From positions 124,001 to 188,000 of the forward strand of contig CAWGHW010000013.1 of the NCBI GenBank assembly GCA_963822485.1: DNA of 64,000 bases. Reading direction: 5' to 3'. The notes under the pieces were generated by a model. That model was given only the letters and a program-made list of their open reading frames with translations, was not told where the DNA came from and did not search any database. Positions 44,159 through 52,527 of this stretch are shown here, piece after piece. Both the position numbers and the translations under genes were made by a program. The stretch is from DASUBV01 sp963822485. Lineage in GTDB: Bacteria; Actinomycetota; Actinomycetes; Streptosporangiales; Streptosporangiaceae. Within the stretch, counting starts at the first letter, position 1; every line of letters starts with the position of its first letter.

Positions 44159-44919
44159 CCGGCGGCAGCCGCGGCATCGGCCTGGCCATCGCCAGCGCGC
44201 TGGCCGCCGAGGGGGCGGACATCGCCCTCCTGGCCCGCGACCCCGCCCGGCTCGAGGCCGCCCGCCAGCGGCTGAGCGACTCCGGCCGCCGGATCCTCGC
44301 CCTGTCCGCCGATACCACCGACGACACCGCGGTACGCGCCGCGATCGCGCGCACCGCCGACGAACTAGGCGGCGTGGACATCCTGGTCAACTCGGCCGCC
44401 GAGCCCGCGGGCGCCGGCACCCCCCGCGCCCTGGCCGATCTCGTCGACGACGACCTGCTGGCCGCGATCGACACCAAGGTCCTCGGCTACCTGCGCTGCG
44501 CCCGCGCCGCCGCGCCTTACATGATCGCCGGGGGCTGGGGCCGGATCATCAACATCAGCGGGCTGGCCGCCCGCAGCGCGGGCCTGCCGTCGGGGTCCAT
44601 CCGCAACGTGGCCGTCGCGGCGCTGACCAAGAACCTGGCCGACGAGCTCGGCCGGTCGGGGATCAACGTCACGGTCGTGCACCCGGGGGCGACGGTCACC
44701 GAGCGGACGCCGGCCCAGGTGGCCGGCTACGCCGCCGCGAACGGCATCACCGAGGCCGAGGCGGCCGACCGCCTGGCGGCGGGCGTCAGCATCGGGCGGG
44801 TCGTCACCGCCGCCGAGGTCGCCGACGTGGTCACGTTCCTCGCGTCGCCGCGCAGCGTGGCGATCAACGGCGACGCCATCGCCGTCGGCGGCGGGGCGCT
44901 CGGCGCCATCCACTACTGA
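44122..44919 (+). CDS. SDR family oxidoreductase lacking the YxxxK catalytic pair
   Basis: 265-residue short-chain dehydrogenase/reductase fold. The cofactor motif VVTGGSRGIGLAIA is at about 11-24 and NSAAEPA near 90-96. Ser is present in NISGLAARSAG. Where the catalytic Tyr-x3-Lys is expected the sequence reads GSIRNVAVAALTKN, with Gly for Tyr and Asn for Lys, so standard SDR chemistry is unlikely. I recognise this as a recurrent divergent SDR type. GTG 44122 overlaps the LLM gene by 37 bases. A role as a non-canonical hydratase, lyase or binding protein is possible. Confidence 0.8.
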   Translation: MDLGLAGKRAVVTGGSRGIGLAIASALAAEGADIALLARDPARLEAARQRLSDSGRRILALSADTTDDTAVRAAIARTADELGGVDILVNSAAEPAGAGTPRALADLVDDDLLAAIDTKVLGYLRCARAAAPYMIAGGWGRIINISGLAARSAGLPSGSIRNVAVAALTKNLADELGRSGINVTVVHPGATVTERTPAQVAGYAAANGITEAEAADRLAAGVSIGRVVTAAEVADVVTFLASPRSVAINGDAIAVGGGALGAIHY

Positions 44920-45022
44920 CGGCCGGGCCGGCCCACGCCCGCCCGCTCGCCCGCTCGCCTGATAACAGCAAGAAGCGTCCGGACGCGCCGGACCGCCGGA
45001 CCGCGCCCGGCCCGGCGCCTGG

Positions 45023-45442
45023 TCAGGCCCGGTCGGGCCAGAGGCTGTCCAGGTTGACCACGATGCCCTCCTGGCTGCTGCGCGCGATGATCACGACGGC
45101 CTCCCCGTCGCCGGGGTTCTCCTCGCGGTGCGGCACGTAGGGCGGCACGAAGATGTAGTCGCCCGGCTCGGTCTCCAGCCGGATCTCCCGGTCGCCGTCG
45201 GCGAACACGAACGCCGGGTTCCCGGACAGCACGTAGATCGCGGTCTCCGCCTCGCCGTGGTGGTGGTCGGCGGACTTGGTGCGGGGCGCCACGTGGGTCT
45301 GGCCCATCCAGACCTTCTCCGAGCCGCTGTTCTTCCCGGAGATGGCCTCGAGCCGGGTCATCCCCGAGGTCTGGCCGGTGTCACCGCGCAGTTCCTTGCC
45401 GCGGATGTGGATGAGCGGCCGGTGCCAGTGGTCCTGCGTCAT
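45023..45442 (-). CDS. cupin domain protein
   Basis: 139-residue single-domain cupin. Metal-binding motif 1 is seen as HHHGEAETAIYVL (about 63-75) and motif 2 as PPYVPHREEN (about 102-111), giving a probable His/His/Glu/His metal site. ATG 45442 follows GGGGAG. It lies between the monooxygenase operon and the divergent flavin reductase gene. Such small cupins are metal-dependent dioxygenases, isomerases or sensors. Thiol dioxygenases are cupins, so a role in sulfur oxidation is conceivable but not shown. Confidence 0.8.
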   Translation of the reverse strand: MTQDHWHRPLIHIRGKELRGDTGQTSGMTRLEAISGKNSGSEKVWMGQTHVAPRTKSADHHHGEAETAIYVLSGNPAFVFADGDREIRLETEPGDYIFVPPYVPHREENPGDGEAVVIIARSSQEGIVVNLDSLWPDRA

Positions 45443-45516
45443 CACGTCTCCCCTTGGTCGAGCCGTCGAGCGCGCCCCGGAAGCCACCGGGCGGGTCCTG
45501 CCGACCCTATTATCTA

Positions 45517-45545
45517 TTAATCCTACGAACAATATCTGTTATACT
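45517..45545 (+). promoter_or_regulatory. candidate promoter of the flavin reductase gene
   Basis: -10 TATACT (45540-45545) and -35-like TTAATC (45517-45522), 17-base spacing, in an AT-rich 50-base patch between the divergent cupin and flavin reductase genes. Confidence 0.5.
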
Positions 45546-45586
45546 GACCGGGTGAGGTGCTCAGATAATGCTTCCCCGGTCCGCCC

Positions 45587-46120
45587 ATGACGGCACTTGA
45601 CGAGCCCCCGCTGACCAGGCCCGCGGTCAGCGGCGAAGAGTTCAGGCACGCCATCGGCCACTTCGCCACCGGCGTCACGGTCATCACCTCGGTCGGGCCC
45701 GGCGGCGAGCCGGTCGGCACCACGGCCAGCGCCGTCTCGTCGCTGTCCCTGGACCCGCCGCTGGTGCTGGTCTGCTTCGACCGGGCCAGTGTCACGCTGG
45801 AGGCCATCCGCGGGCACGGCGCGTTCGTGGTCAACGTGCTGGCCGAGCCGCAGCGCCACCTGTCGGCCAACTTCGCCCGCCGCGGGCTGTCCGCGGCCTG
45901 GGACGGCGTGCGGCACCGGCCAGGCCGGACCGGCAGCCCCCGGCTGGAGGACGTGCTGGCCGCGCTGGAGTGCACGGTGGCCGACAGCCTGCCCGGCGGC
46001 GATCACGAGATCATCGTCGGCCGGGTCCAGGCCGTCGAGACCAGCGCCAGCGGGGCCGCCCCGCTGGTGTACTGGCGCGGCGCCTACGGCTCCCTCGGCG
46101 CGGCCCGGCCGGCGTCCTAG
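45587..46120 (+). CDS. flavin reductase family protein
   Basis: 177-residue flavin reductase-like (split-barrel FMN-binding) protein that supplies reduced FMN to two-component monooxygenases. It has FRHAIGHFATGVTVITSVGP near 19-38, TTASAVSSLSLDPPLVLVCF near 45-64, FVVNVLAE near 79-86 and a C-terminal GDHEIIVGRVQAVE segment. It belongs to the HpaC/SnaC/DszD-like group. No strong Shine-Dalgarno sequence; an in-frame stop just upstream fixes the ATG as earliest start. The only flavin reductase near six LLM monooxygenases, so it is likely their common electron partner. Confidence 0.9.
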   Translation: MTALDEPPLTRPAVSGEEFRHAIGHFATGVTVITSVGPGGEPVGTTASAVSSLSLDPPLVLVCFDRASVTLEAIRGHGAFVVNVLAEPQRHLSANFARRGLSAAWDGVRHRPGRTGSPRLEDVLAALECTVADSLPGGDHEIIVGRVQAVETSASGAAPLVYWRGAYGSLGAARPAS

Positions 46121-46566
46121 CCGCCATTCACCGGCACGGACTGGATCGCGGCCAGCAGCTCGGTCCAGTAGAACGCGGCCATGAAGAACATCAGCGTGTC
46201 GCCCTGCTCGAGCATCAGCTTGCGATACATGATCATCTTGCCGACGTCGTAGCCGTCCAGCATGGCCTGCCAGTCCGCATAGGAGCCGGCCAGCACGAAC
46301 GTGGCGCCGTCGGCCGCCTCGTCCCGGCCCAGCACCGCCGCGGCCTTCACCGCGCCCTCCTCCAGGTCCAGGGCCAGCGTGTCCCCGTCCGAGCCGGCCG
46401 GCATGTCCCGCACGCTGAGCGCCAGCCGGCCGGTGACGAACGGGCGGACCATGCCGATCCAGTCCCAGAAGTCCTGGAGCTTGCTGGCCTGGCGGGCCTC
46501 GTCCGGCCAGCCATTGATGGTGTCCTGGCAGGCCTGCGCCCAGGCCGCGGTCATCAGGCCGGGCAT
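46117..46566 (-). CDS. SCP2 sterol-binding domain-like protein
   Basis: 149-residue protein resembling the SCP-2 sterol-transfer fold. The C-terminal half reads ATFVLAGSYADWQAMLDG and KMIMYRKLMLEQGDTLMFF, typical of small SCP2-like lipid-binding domains. No signal peptide. It begins one base after the stop of the diiron oxidase gene and must be co-translated with it. Likely holds a hydrophobic substrate or product for the oxidase; this is inference. Ends four bases inside the convergent flavin reductase gene. Confidence 0.7.
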   Translation of the reverse strand: MPGLMTAAWAQACQDTINGWPDEARQASKLQDFWDWIGMVRPFVTGRLALSVRDMPAGSDGDTLALDLEEGAVKAAAVLGRDEAADGATFVLAGSYADWQAMLDGYDVGKMIMYRKLMLEQGDTLMFFMAAFYWTELLAAIQSVPVNGG

Positions 46567-46567
46567 C

Positions 46568-47527
46568 TCAGCCGCCCGCCAGCGTCGGCTTGACCGACGA
46601 CAGCATGGCCTCGAGCTCCTCGGGCAGCGACACCCCGACCATGGCCAGCTTGCGGCGCAGCTGGTGACCGAACAGCTCGGTGACCCGGTCGTCGGACCAG
46701 CCCAGCGGCTCGTAGTAGACGTAGCTGGACCGGGCCGCGCTCATCGTCAGCAGCGTGCGCAGCGTGTCGTGCAGGTCCCGGACGTAGGCCGGGTCCTCGG
46801 CGAGCAGGTCGCGCACGAACCGCATGCCGGCCTGCACGTGCCGGGCCTCGTCCCGGCAGGTGGCGGTGAACCCGGTGTAGAAGCCCGGCAGCACCCGGTA
46901 GTCCCGCGCGTAGTTCAGTGTGATCTTCATGACCGACAGCGCGAGCACGCCCTCGATCCAGATCATGTAGGTGGTGGCGTACTTCATCTGGAGGTGCTTG
47001 TCGTAGGGGTCCCGGCGCAGGTCGTCGGTCAGGTAGGCGAGCAGCCCGAACGGCCCGACGAACGTCTCCTGGATGAACGGCCAGGAGCCGTCCAGGATGT
47101 CCATGATGCCGTCGCCCTCCAGGCCCACCACCTCGCGGTAGAAGCGGTCGAAGAACACCGTGTGCCGCGCCTCGTCCTCCAGGTGGCTGGTCAGGAAGAT
47201 CTTGTAGTCCTCGGGCACGCCGAACAGCAGCGGGGCCAGCTCCGCCTCCACCTGGCGCTCCCCGTGGTGGAAGCCCGAGGCGATGGCCAGGAACGAGTTG
47301 CGCGAGTCGTCGGTCATCCGCTCGGCCCAGTCGGCCCGGTCCTGCGTGAAGTCCAGGTCGTTGACGTTCCAGCGCTGCCGCAGGTACCGGTCATACAGGG
47401 GCCGGTAGCCGGGCAGCCGGGCCGTCGGCACGTGCACGTACTCGATCACGTCGTCGATGTCAGCCCGGCCCAGCCCGCTCAGGTCGTCGGATTCGATGCG
47501 AGCTAGTCGCGTTTCGCTGACGGTCAT
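46568..47527 (-). CDS. ferritin-like diiron oxidase (ribonucleotide reductase R2-like/R2lox-like)
   Basis: 319-residue four-helix-bundle diiron protein. Two DExxH motifs are visible, LEDEARH (about residue 119) and CRDEARH (about 215), each preceded by a Glu-bearing helix (GERQVEAEL near 90, YMIWIEGV near 180). Together they give the six ligands of R2-like and acyl-desaturase-like oxidases. The radical Tyr environment of true RNR subunits is not clear, and no NrdA lies nearby. GGAGGGAACT precedes the ATG. Paired with an SCP2-like gene, it may oxidise a lipid or other hydrophobic substrate. Alternative: an R2-like ligand-binding oxidase. Confidence 0.8.
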   Translation of the reverse strand: MTVSETRLARIESDDLSGLGRADIDDVIEYVHVPTARLPGYRPLYDRYLRQRWNVNDLDFTQDRADWAERMTDDSRNSFLAIASGFHHGERQVEAELAPLLFGVPEDYKIFLTSHLEDEARHTVFFDRFYREVVGLEGDGIMDILDGSWPFIQETFVGPFGLLAYLTDDLRRDPYDKHLQMKYATTYMIWIEGVLALSVMKITLNYARDYRVLPGFYTGFTATCRDEARHVQAGMRFVRDLLAEDPAYVRDLHDTLRTLLTMSAARSSYVYYEPLGWSDDRVTELFGHQLRRKLAMVGVSLPEELEAMLSSVKPTLAGG

Positions 47528-47598
47528 CCGAGTTCCCTCCGGGGCCGGCTGCTTTCCAGCGATGCTAGCCCGCGGCGGCCTCGTCTCCTATATCCGGT

Positions 47599-48795
47599 TT
47601 AGGCGCACCGCCCGTGGCGCAGGTGCGGGATGCGGATGTGGCCGGGGATCTTCCCGGCCTGGATCAGCCCGCCGCGGACCAGGTTGGGCGGCAGCGAGGC
47701 GTAGCCCAGCGCCCGGAGCTGGCGCTGGCCGGCCGGGCAGAGCAGGAAGGCCAGGAACGTGCTCAGCGTCCGGCCCTTGGCCCGGCCGAAGGTCGGCGGG
47801 GCCGGCTTGCGGCCCAGGCGCGGCACGACCAGGTAGCTGTAGGACGACAGCGGGTAGCTGCGCGGGTTACGGAACGTGTAGACGTGGTCGAGGTCCTGCT
47901 GGAGGAACTCCGTGCTGTGCGGGTTCTCGTTGATCTGGGCTCGGCGCAGCGCAATGGTCACGCTGGTGGCGGTGGGCAGCACGTAGCGGCCGGCCGGGTT
48001 GCGCAGCCGGGCCACCGGGGCGCGCGCGTTCAGCGCGTAGGCGTACTCGTCGTAGCCGATGGCGCCGTTGGCGTGCGGGCTGTCGATGTAGGTGACGACA
48101 TTGCTCGACCCGTTCTCCGCCCTGACGTTGCCCCAGCCCGAGGTCGGGTAGAACTCGGTCGGCCCGCAGTTCCTGGCCACCCGGCCATGGGTCACCTTCT
48201 TGCAGAACGCGTTCCACTGGCGCGGGAACTGGTGCGCCATCCAGCGGGTGAGGAAGAACGTGTCACCGGCGCCCTCGGCGTGCACCACCGGGGTGATCGG
48301 GATGCTCGGTAGCTGGTGGCCGTAGTCCCGGGTGATCTGCCGGTTGTCCCAGTTCCTGATCTGGCCGGTGAAGATCTTCATGATGGTCGGCCCGGACAGG
48401 CGCAGGTTCAGGATCCGGTGCCCGCGGGCGTTCAGGTGGTACACGAACGCCGTGCCGCCCGCGACGTCGGGAACGTAGGAGAAGCCGTACCGCACCTTCT
48501 GCGGCCCCAGCCCGGCAATCTTGTCCCGGCCGGTGCGAAATGGCAGGTCCGACGCCGTGAAGTCGTTCTGGCCCTGGATGTAGTCCTCGAGGCCCTGGGC
48601 CGAGCCGTCCGGGTTGAAGTTGACCGTGATCCCCTTGGCCTGGACGTCCTGTGACCACTGGTCGATGGCCACCTCGGCCCATGACGAGCCCGACCCGTTG
48701 ATCGTCGTGTAGGCGTGGGTGCGGGCGGGCGCGGCCGCCGCGGGCCCGGCCAGGCCGATCCCGGTCAGCACGGCGGCCCCCGCCGCCACGGCCAT
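47599..48795 (-). CDS. PstS-like phosphate ABC transporter substrate-binding protein
   Basis: 398-residue secreted protein. The signal peptide (hydrophobic residues 1-24, AGPAAAA cleavage region) is followed by INGSGSSWAEVAIDQW, ITVNFNPDGSAQGLEDYIQG and a GAGDTFFLTRWM segment, which match PstS-type phosphate-binding proteins. ATG 48795 has GGGGACT upstream; a GTG at 48813 is an alternative. No lipobox is evident, so it may be released or anchored otherwise. No pstCAB genes are near, and it follows yceI by 54 bases. Phosphate binding is likely but not certain. Confidence 0.78.
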   Translation of the reverse strand: MAVAAGAAVLTGIGLAGPAAAAPARTHAYTTINGSGSSWAEVAIDQWSQDVQAKGITVNFNPDGSAQGLEDYIQGQNDFTASDLPFRTGRDKIAGLGPQKVRYGFSYVPDVAGGTAFVYHLNARGHRILNLRLSGPTIMKIFTGQIRNWDNRQITRDYGHQLPSIPITPVVHAEGAGDTFFLTRWMAHQFPRQWNAFCKKVTHGRVARNCGPTEFYPTSGWGNVRAENGSSNVVTYIDSPHANGAIGYDEYAYALNARAPVARLRNPAGRYVLPTATSVTIALRRAQINENPHSTEFLQQDLDHVYTFRNPRSYPLSSYSYLVVPRLGRKPAPPTFGRAKGRTLSTFLAFLLCPAGQRQLRALGYASLPPNLVRGGLIQAGKIPGHIRIPHLRHGRCA

Positions 48796-48849
48796 CGATA
48801 GTCCCCGATGCACCCTCCAGCCCGCGATCGAAGGGACTATTAGGCCGTG

Positions 48850-49398
48850 TTAGCTGCTCGCGGCCTCGGCGGTCTCCTGCTGCTCGACCAGCTCGCCCTC
48901 GATCGTGATCTGGATCTCCTCGCTGACCACGAACCGGCCGTCCAGCACCATGCTGAAGCTCAGCCCGAAGTCCTTGCGGTTGATCTGGGTGCTGGCGCCG
49001 TAGGCGATCCGGTGTCCCATCATCGGGTCGTTGAACTCGCCGTACCTGGTGACGTCGAGCGAGACCGGCTGCGTGTGGCCCTTGATCGTGAGGTCGCCGG
49101 TCAGCGTGTACTTGTCCGGCCCGGCCGGGGCCACGCCGGTGCTCTGGAACGTCATCGTCGGGTACTTGTCGACCTCAAGGAAATTCGAGGAGCGCAGGTC
49201 GTTATCCCGCGCCTCGTGGTTGGTCTGGATGCTGGCCACCGAGATGGTGACCTGCACCGACGACGATTCCGGATGCGCCGGGTCGATGTCGGCGGTGGCG
49301 GCGACCTCCGTGAAGTGACCGCGCACGGTCATCATCCCGAGGTGCTTGGCGGAGAAGCCGACCTCCGTGTGGTACGGGTCGAGCTGCCAGTTACCCAT
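48850..49398 (-). CDS. YceI family protein
   Basis: 182-residue YceI-like lipocalin-fold protein that binds isoprenoid or other lipids in its barrel. It has MGNWQLDPYHTEVGFSAKHL at the start, VRGHFTEV near 25-32, YPTMTFQSTGV near 82-92, YTLTGDLTIKGHTQPVSLDV and DFGLSFSMV near 147-155. No signal peptide, as in cytosolic actinobacterial members. ATG 49398 follows GAGGAGG. It may form an operon with the PstS-like gene. The bound ligand is unknown. Confidence 0.9.
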   Translation of the reverse strand: MGNWQLDPYHTEVGFSAKHLGMMTVRGHFTEVAATADIDPAHPESSSVQVTISVASIQTNHEARDNDLRSSNFLEVDKYPTMTFQSTGVAPAGPDKYTLTGDLTIKGHTQPVSLDVTRYGEFNDPMMGHRIAYGASTQINRKDFGLSFSMVLDGRFVVSEEIQITIEGELVEQQETAEAASS

Positions 49399-49456
49399 GC
49401 GAACCTCCTCGACTTGATCCATATCCGCTGTAAACGCTACGCCTGCCGCGCCCGGC

Positions 49457-50170
49457 TTACCCGGCGTCAACGGCGGCGGCGAACGCGGCCAGGGACTCGA
49501 ACTCCCAGTCCGGGCTGACCGGCGCGGCGGGCTCGGGGGTGGCGCCCCAGCCGGGCCGGGCGTGCCGCCGGTTGATCCACACGGTGGGCAGGCCGGCCGC
49601 CTTCGCCGGCCCGTGGTCGTGGAACAGGCTCTGGGCCACGTGCAGCAGCCGGCCCGGCTCGATGCCCAGCCGGGCCGCCTGCGCCAGGAGCGCGTCGAAG
49701 TTGCGCGGCGCGGGCTTGTACGACCCGATGTCCTCGGCGGTCAGCACGCTGGCGAACGTGACGCCCAGGCGGCGCTGCGATCCGGCGAACGACGCCCGGT
49801 CCACGTTGGACAAGATGATGAGCTGGAAGCGCCGGGCCAGGCTGGCCAGCGCGCCGGGGGAGTCACCGAACGCGGGCCAGTCCGGCACCGAGTCAGCCAG
49901 CCGGGCCGCGTCGTCGCTGGTGACCTCGGCGCCCAGCTTGTCGCCCAGGCGGCGCAGGCTGCCCGCCAGGACTTCCGGGTAAAGCGCCGAGGGCTGTTGC
50001 GTCTCGATCTCGGCCTCGAACCCGGCGTACTCGGCCAGCAGTTGCTCGGCGCTGAGATCAAGCCCGCGGGCCCGGGCCCACGGGGTGAGCACGGCGGACA
50101 GGCCGGCCTCCCAGTCGATCAGCGTCCCGTAGCAGTCAAAGCTCAGCGCCTGGAAGTCAGCCAGCTTCAT
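49457..50170 (-). CDS. HAD-type haloacid dehalogenase (type II)
   Basis: 237-residue HAD-superfamily hydrolase. Motif I is SFDCYGTLIDW (nucleophile D11), motif II is ILSNVDRASF (near 119-128), the motif III lysine lies in GSYKPAPRNFDA, and motif IV is in AQSLFHDHGPAKAAGL. The DCYGTL form and overall length match L-2-haloacid dehalogenases and their relatives. The start lies 33 bases after the SWIM protein stop. Real substrate may be a halo- or phospho-acid. Confidence 0.87.
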   Translation of the reverse strand: MKLADFQALSFDCYGTLIDWEAGLSAVLTPWARARGLDLSAEQLLAEYAGFEAEIETQQPSALYPEVLAGSLRRLGDKLGAEVTSDDAARLADSVPDWPAFGDSPGALASLARRFQLIILSNVDRASFAGSQRRLGVTFASVLTAEDIGSYKPAPRNFDALLAQAARLGIEPGRLLHVAQSLFHDHGPAKAAGLPTVWINRRHARPGWGATPEPAAPVSPDWEFESLAAFAAAVDAG

Positions 50171-50203
50171 GCAACCACCATGGAACGCCGGGGGCGCGGG
50201 CGT

Positions 50204-51893
50204 CTAGAGCCCGTGCTCGGCCAGTATCCGCATCAGCGCGCGCTTGCGCCGCTGGTCGGTGCGGAAGGCGACCAGGTACCGGCGGAAGTCCTGGCTGGTG
50301 CCCAGGGCCACGTGGCAGTCGCGGGCCTTCAGCAGCAGGCCGGCCAGCCGCTGGTAGACGTCGTTGCCGGTCATCGTGCGCAGCTGGTCGATGGCCCGGC
50401 GGTAGACGCCCAGCGCGTCGGCCGGGCGGTCGCGGGCCACCGCGTCGGCCAGCCGCAGCCACTGCTCGGGCGTGACCGCCCGGTTCCCCTCGGCCGCGGC
50501 CCACGCGGCGCCGGTGTCGCCGTCGTCGAGCAGCGCGTCGATCAGCACCGGGCCCGTGGCCCAGCCACGGGAGAGCTGGAACCGCGCGCGCTCGGCGTCG
50601 GTGGCCAGCCGGGCCCGGGCCTGCTCGCGCTCGGCGGGCCAGGTCCCGGCGTCCTGCGCGGCCTGGCGCAGCGCGCGGTAGCTCTCCAGCGCGGGCTCGG
50701 CCGCGAACCGGTCCCGGCGCAGCGCCACCACGTCAGCGGTCCGGCCCGGCCGCGGCGTAGCGCCCGGCGAGGTAGTCGATGAGCGCGGGATCGGGGTCCG
50801 GGGCCTCGTCCAGGGCCCGCTCGGCCCAGCCCAGCGCGTCGCCGGGGCGGCCGGCCAGGTCCAGCTCCCGCGCGATGCGCAGGTGACCGCGGCCGTGCCC
50901 GTCCAGCTCGTCGGCGTGCAGCGCGACCAGGCCGTCCACGTCGCCCGCCGCCCGCAGCGCCGCCTCCAGGACCTGCCGGGCCGGCTCGTCGCCGGGGTCC
51001 TGCTCGTGCGCGCGGGCGGCGGCCGCGCGCAGGCTCGCGAACCCGGCGTCGCCCAGCAGGCCGGCGTAGTCGGCCAGGTCGGGCGCGAGATCCTCGTGGC
51101 CCAGCAGGCCGGCCAGGTAGCGGCCCAGCTCGGCCGGGTCGGGCGGGGCGGCCTGGCAGGCGCGCAGGTGCGCGGCCAGGAGCAGCCCGGCGGCCTGTTT
51201 TATCCCTCCATAACGGGGCTCGGCCCGCCCGGCAGCCTCGGTCAGCAGCCCGATCGCCGCCCGGGCTATCTCGATGGCCTCCGGCGCCTGACCCGCGCCG
51301 GCCAGCCCGGCGATGGCCTCCGCCGCCTCCCGGACGCCGTCCAGGTAGCGGTCCGCGTCGCCGTCGGACTCATAACCCCGGCGGGGCCGCACCAGGTCCA
51401 GCACCAGCCGCCGGACGGTCCCGGCGTCCCCGCCGCGCGCGGCCACCCGCAGCTCGAAGCGCCGCCGCAAGTCCCGGTCGCCGTCCAGCAGCCCGCGCAG
51501 CTCGGCCAGCAGCTCGGGCCGGGACAGCGACTCCAGCCAGCCGCCCAGCGCCGCGCGCCGGGCTCTGGCCGCCGCGGCCGGCCCTGGCTCGCCCGCGCTG
51601 AGCTGGCCGGCGCCATCCTCCAGCGCGACCAGCCCGACCGCGGCGCAGTGCTTGCAGAACAGGCCCTCCTGGCCCTGCGGGCACGAGCAGGTCCCGGCCA
51701 GCCCGCGGGGCCCCGGCCGCAGCCGGACGTCGTAAGCGCGGCCGCCGCGGACCGTGGCCGTGATCTCCGCGGGGGTGATCTCCAGGTCGGCCACCTCGCC
51801 CAGGTAATCCCGGGCGCGGTCGAACGACTTGCGGCCGGCGGCGCGCTGCACGTCGGCCCTGGTGAGCTCCGCGATAAACGACATGTCGGCCAT
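50204..51893 (-). pseudogene. SWIM zinc finger domain protein, one frameshift
   Basis: Protein with an N-terminal SWIM zinc finger (CSCPQGQEGLFCKHC, about residues 69-83) and a long helical repeat region of TPR-like character. The frame stops at 50733 after YAAAGPDR. One extra G in the + strand at about 50741-50747 explains it: without it the sequence reads AAAGRTADVVALRRDRFAAEP and runs in frame to 50204, giving about 562 residues, as in full-length SWIM proteins. The downstream piece would otherwise start as an isolated 175-residue frame. SWIM domains bind nucleic acid or protein; exact role unknown. Confidence 0.8.
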
Positions 51894-51946
51894 TAACTAC
51901 CACGGCCGACCGCCATTTATGCCCGCCAATGGCGAGGAGCGGACCC

Positions 51947-52369
51947 TCAGGCCAGGGTGCGGGAATGCAGCGGGGTGCGGTGCGGCTCGTCGGGCGGCTC
52001 CTCGATGCCGAAGCTGAGCACCCGGCCCGGATGCAGCCGGATGACCGACGCGTCGGAGGGACCGTCGCCGTCACCGTCACTGTCGCCGGGCACCGCCTCG
52101 GCCCGGCCCCGGATCTCCAGGAAGCGGACCCGCCACGGCTGGGTGGACACGATGTCGTCGATCACCAGCGCGGCCCGGCCGTCGCGGCTCACGTTGCGGT
52201 ACTTCTGGCTGCCGGACATCATGAAGCCGGTCACGTCGACCGTGCCCAGTTCCGGGTTATAGCGGAAGCCGACCGGCTTGACCTGCGGACTGCCGTCGGG
52301 CTGGATAGTGGCCAGGCGGCCGAGCGGCTGCGATTCCAGGTAGGAGATCTCGGCCGAGGTGAGTGCCAT
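51947..52369 (-). CDS. PPOX class (F420-dependent type) oxidoreductase
   Basis: 140-residue split-barrel flavin/F420-binding protein of the pyridoxamine 5'-phosphate oxidase-like class. It has SAEISYLESQPLGRLATIQP, DGSPQVKPVGFRYN near 22-35, GSQKYRNVSRDGRAALVIDD near 53-72 and FLEIRGRAE. ATG 52369 is chosen for the RBS (AAAGGATCC) and the family start. An Asp/Gly-rich insert (GDSDGDGDGPSD) sits before the last strand. Such proteins reduce small molecules with F420H2 or flavin. Confidence 0.85.
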   Translation of the reverse strand: MALTSAEISYLESQPLGRLATIQPDGSPQVKPVGFRYNPELGTVDVTGFMMSGSQKYRNVSRDGRAALVIDDIVSTQPWRVRFLEIRGRAEAVPGDSDGDGDGPSDASVIRLHPGRVLSFGIEEPPDEPHRTPLHSRTLA

Positions 52370-52527
52370 TCGCGGATCCTTTCTCGCCGCCCGCGGGCGC
52401 GGGCCGGCGGCGCGCCCTAGCACGCTAGATCCTCAACCGAGGTGGAAGTCAAGGCCGGCTCTCTACCCGCGGTTAGAGGCCCGGTTCTACCTCCGGGCTG
52501 ATGCGGCGCGGGCCGGCCGCCGCGACC

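Noticed and set aside
46568..47527. Canonical class I ribonucleotide reductase small subunit (nrdB)
   Set aside because: No nrdA lies nearby, the radical-tyrosine context is not evident, and the gene pairs with an SCP2-like gene; a divergent R2-like oxidase is a better call.
49457..50170. Part of the PstS-YceI operon
   Set aside because: The dehalogenase gene is on the same strand, but a 58-base gap and an independent yceI ribosome site give no support for a functional link.
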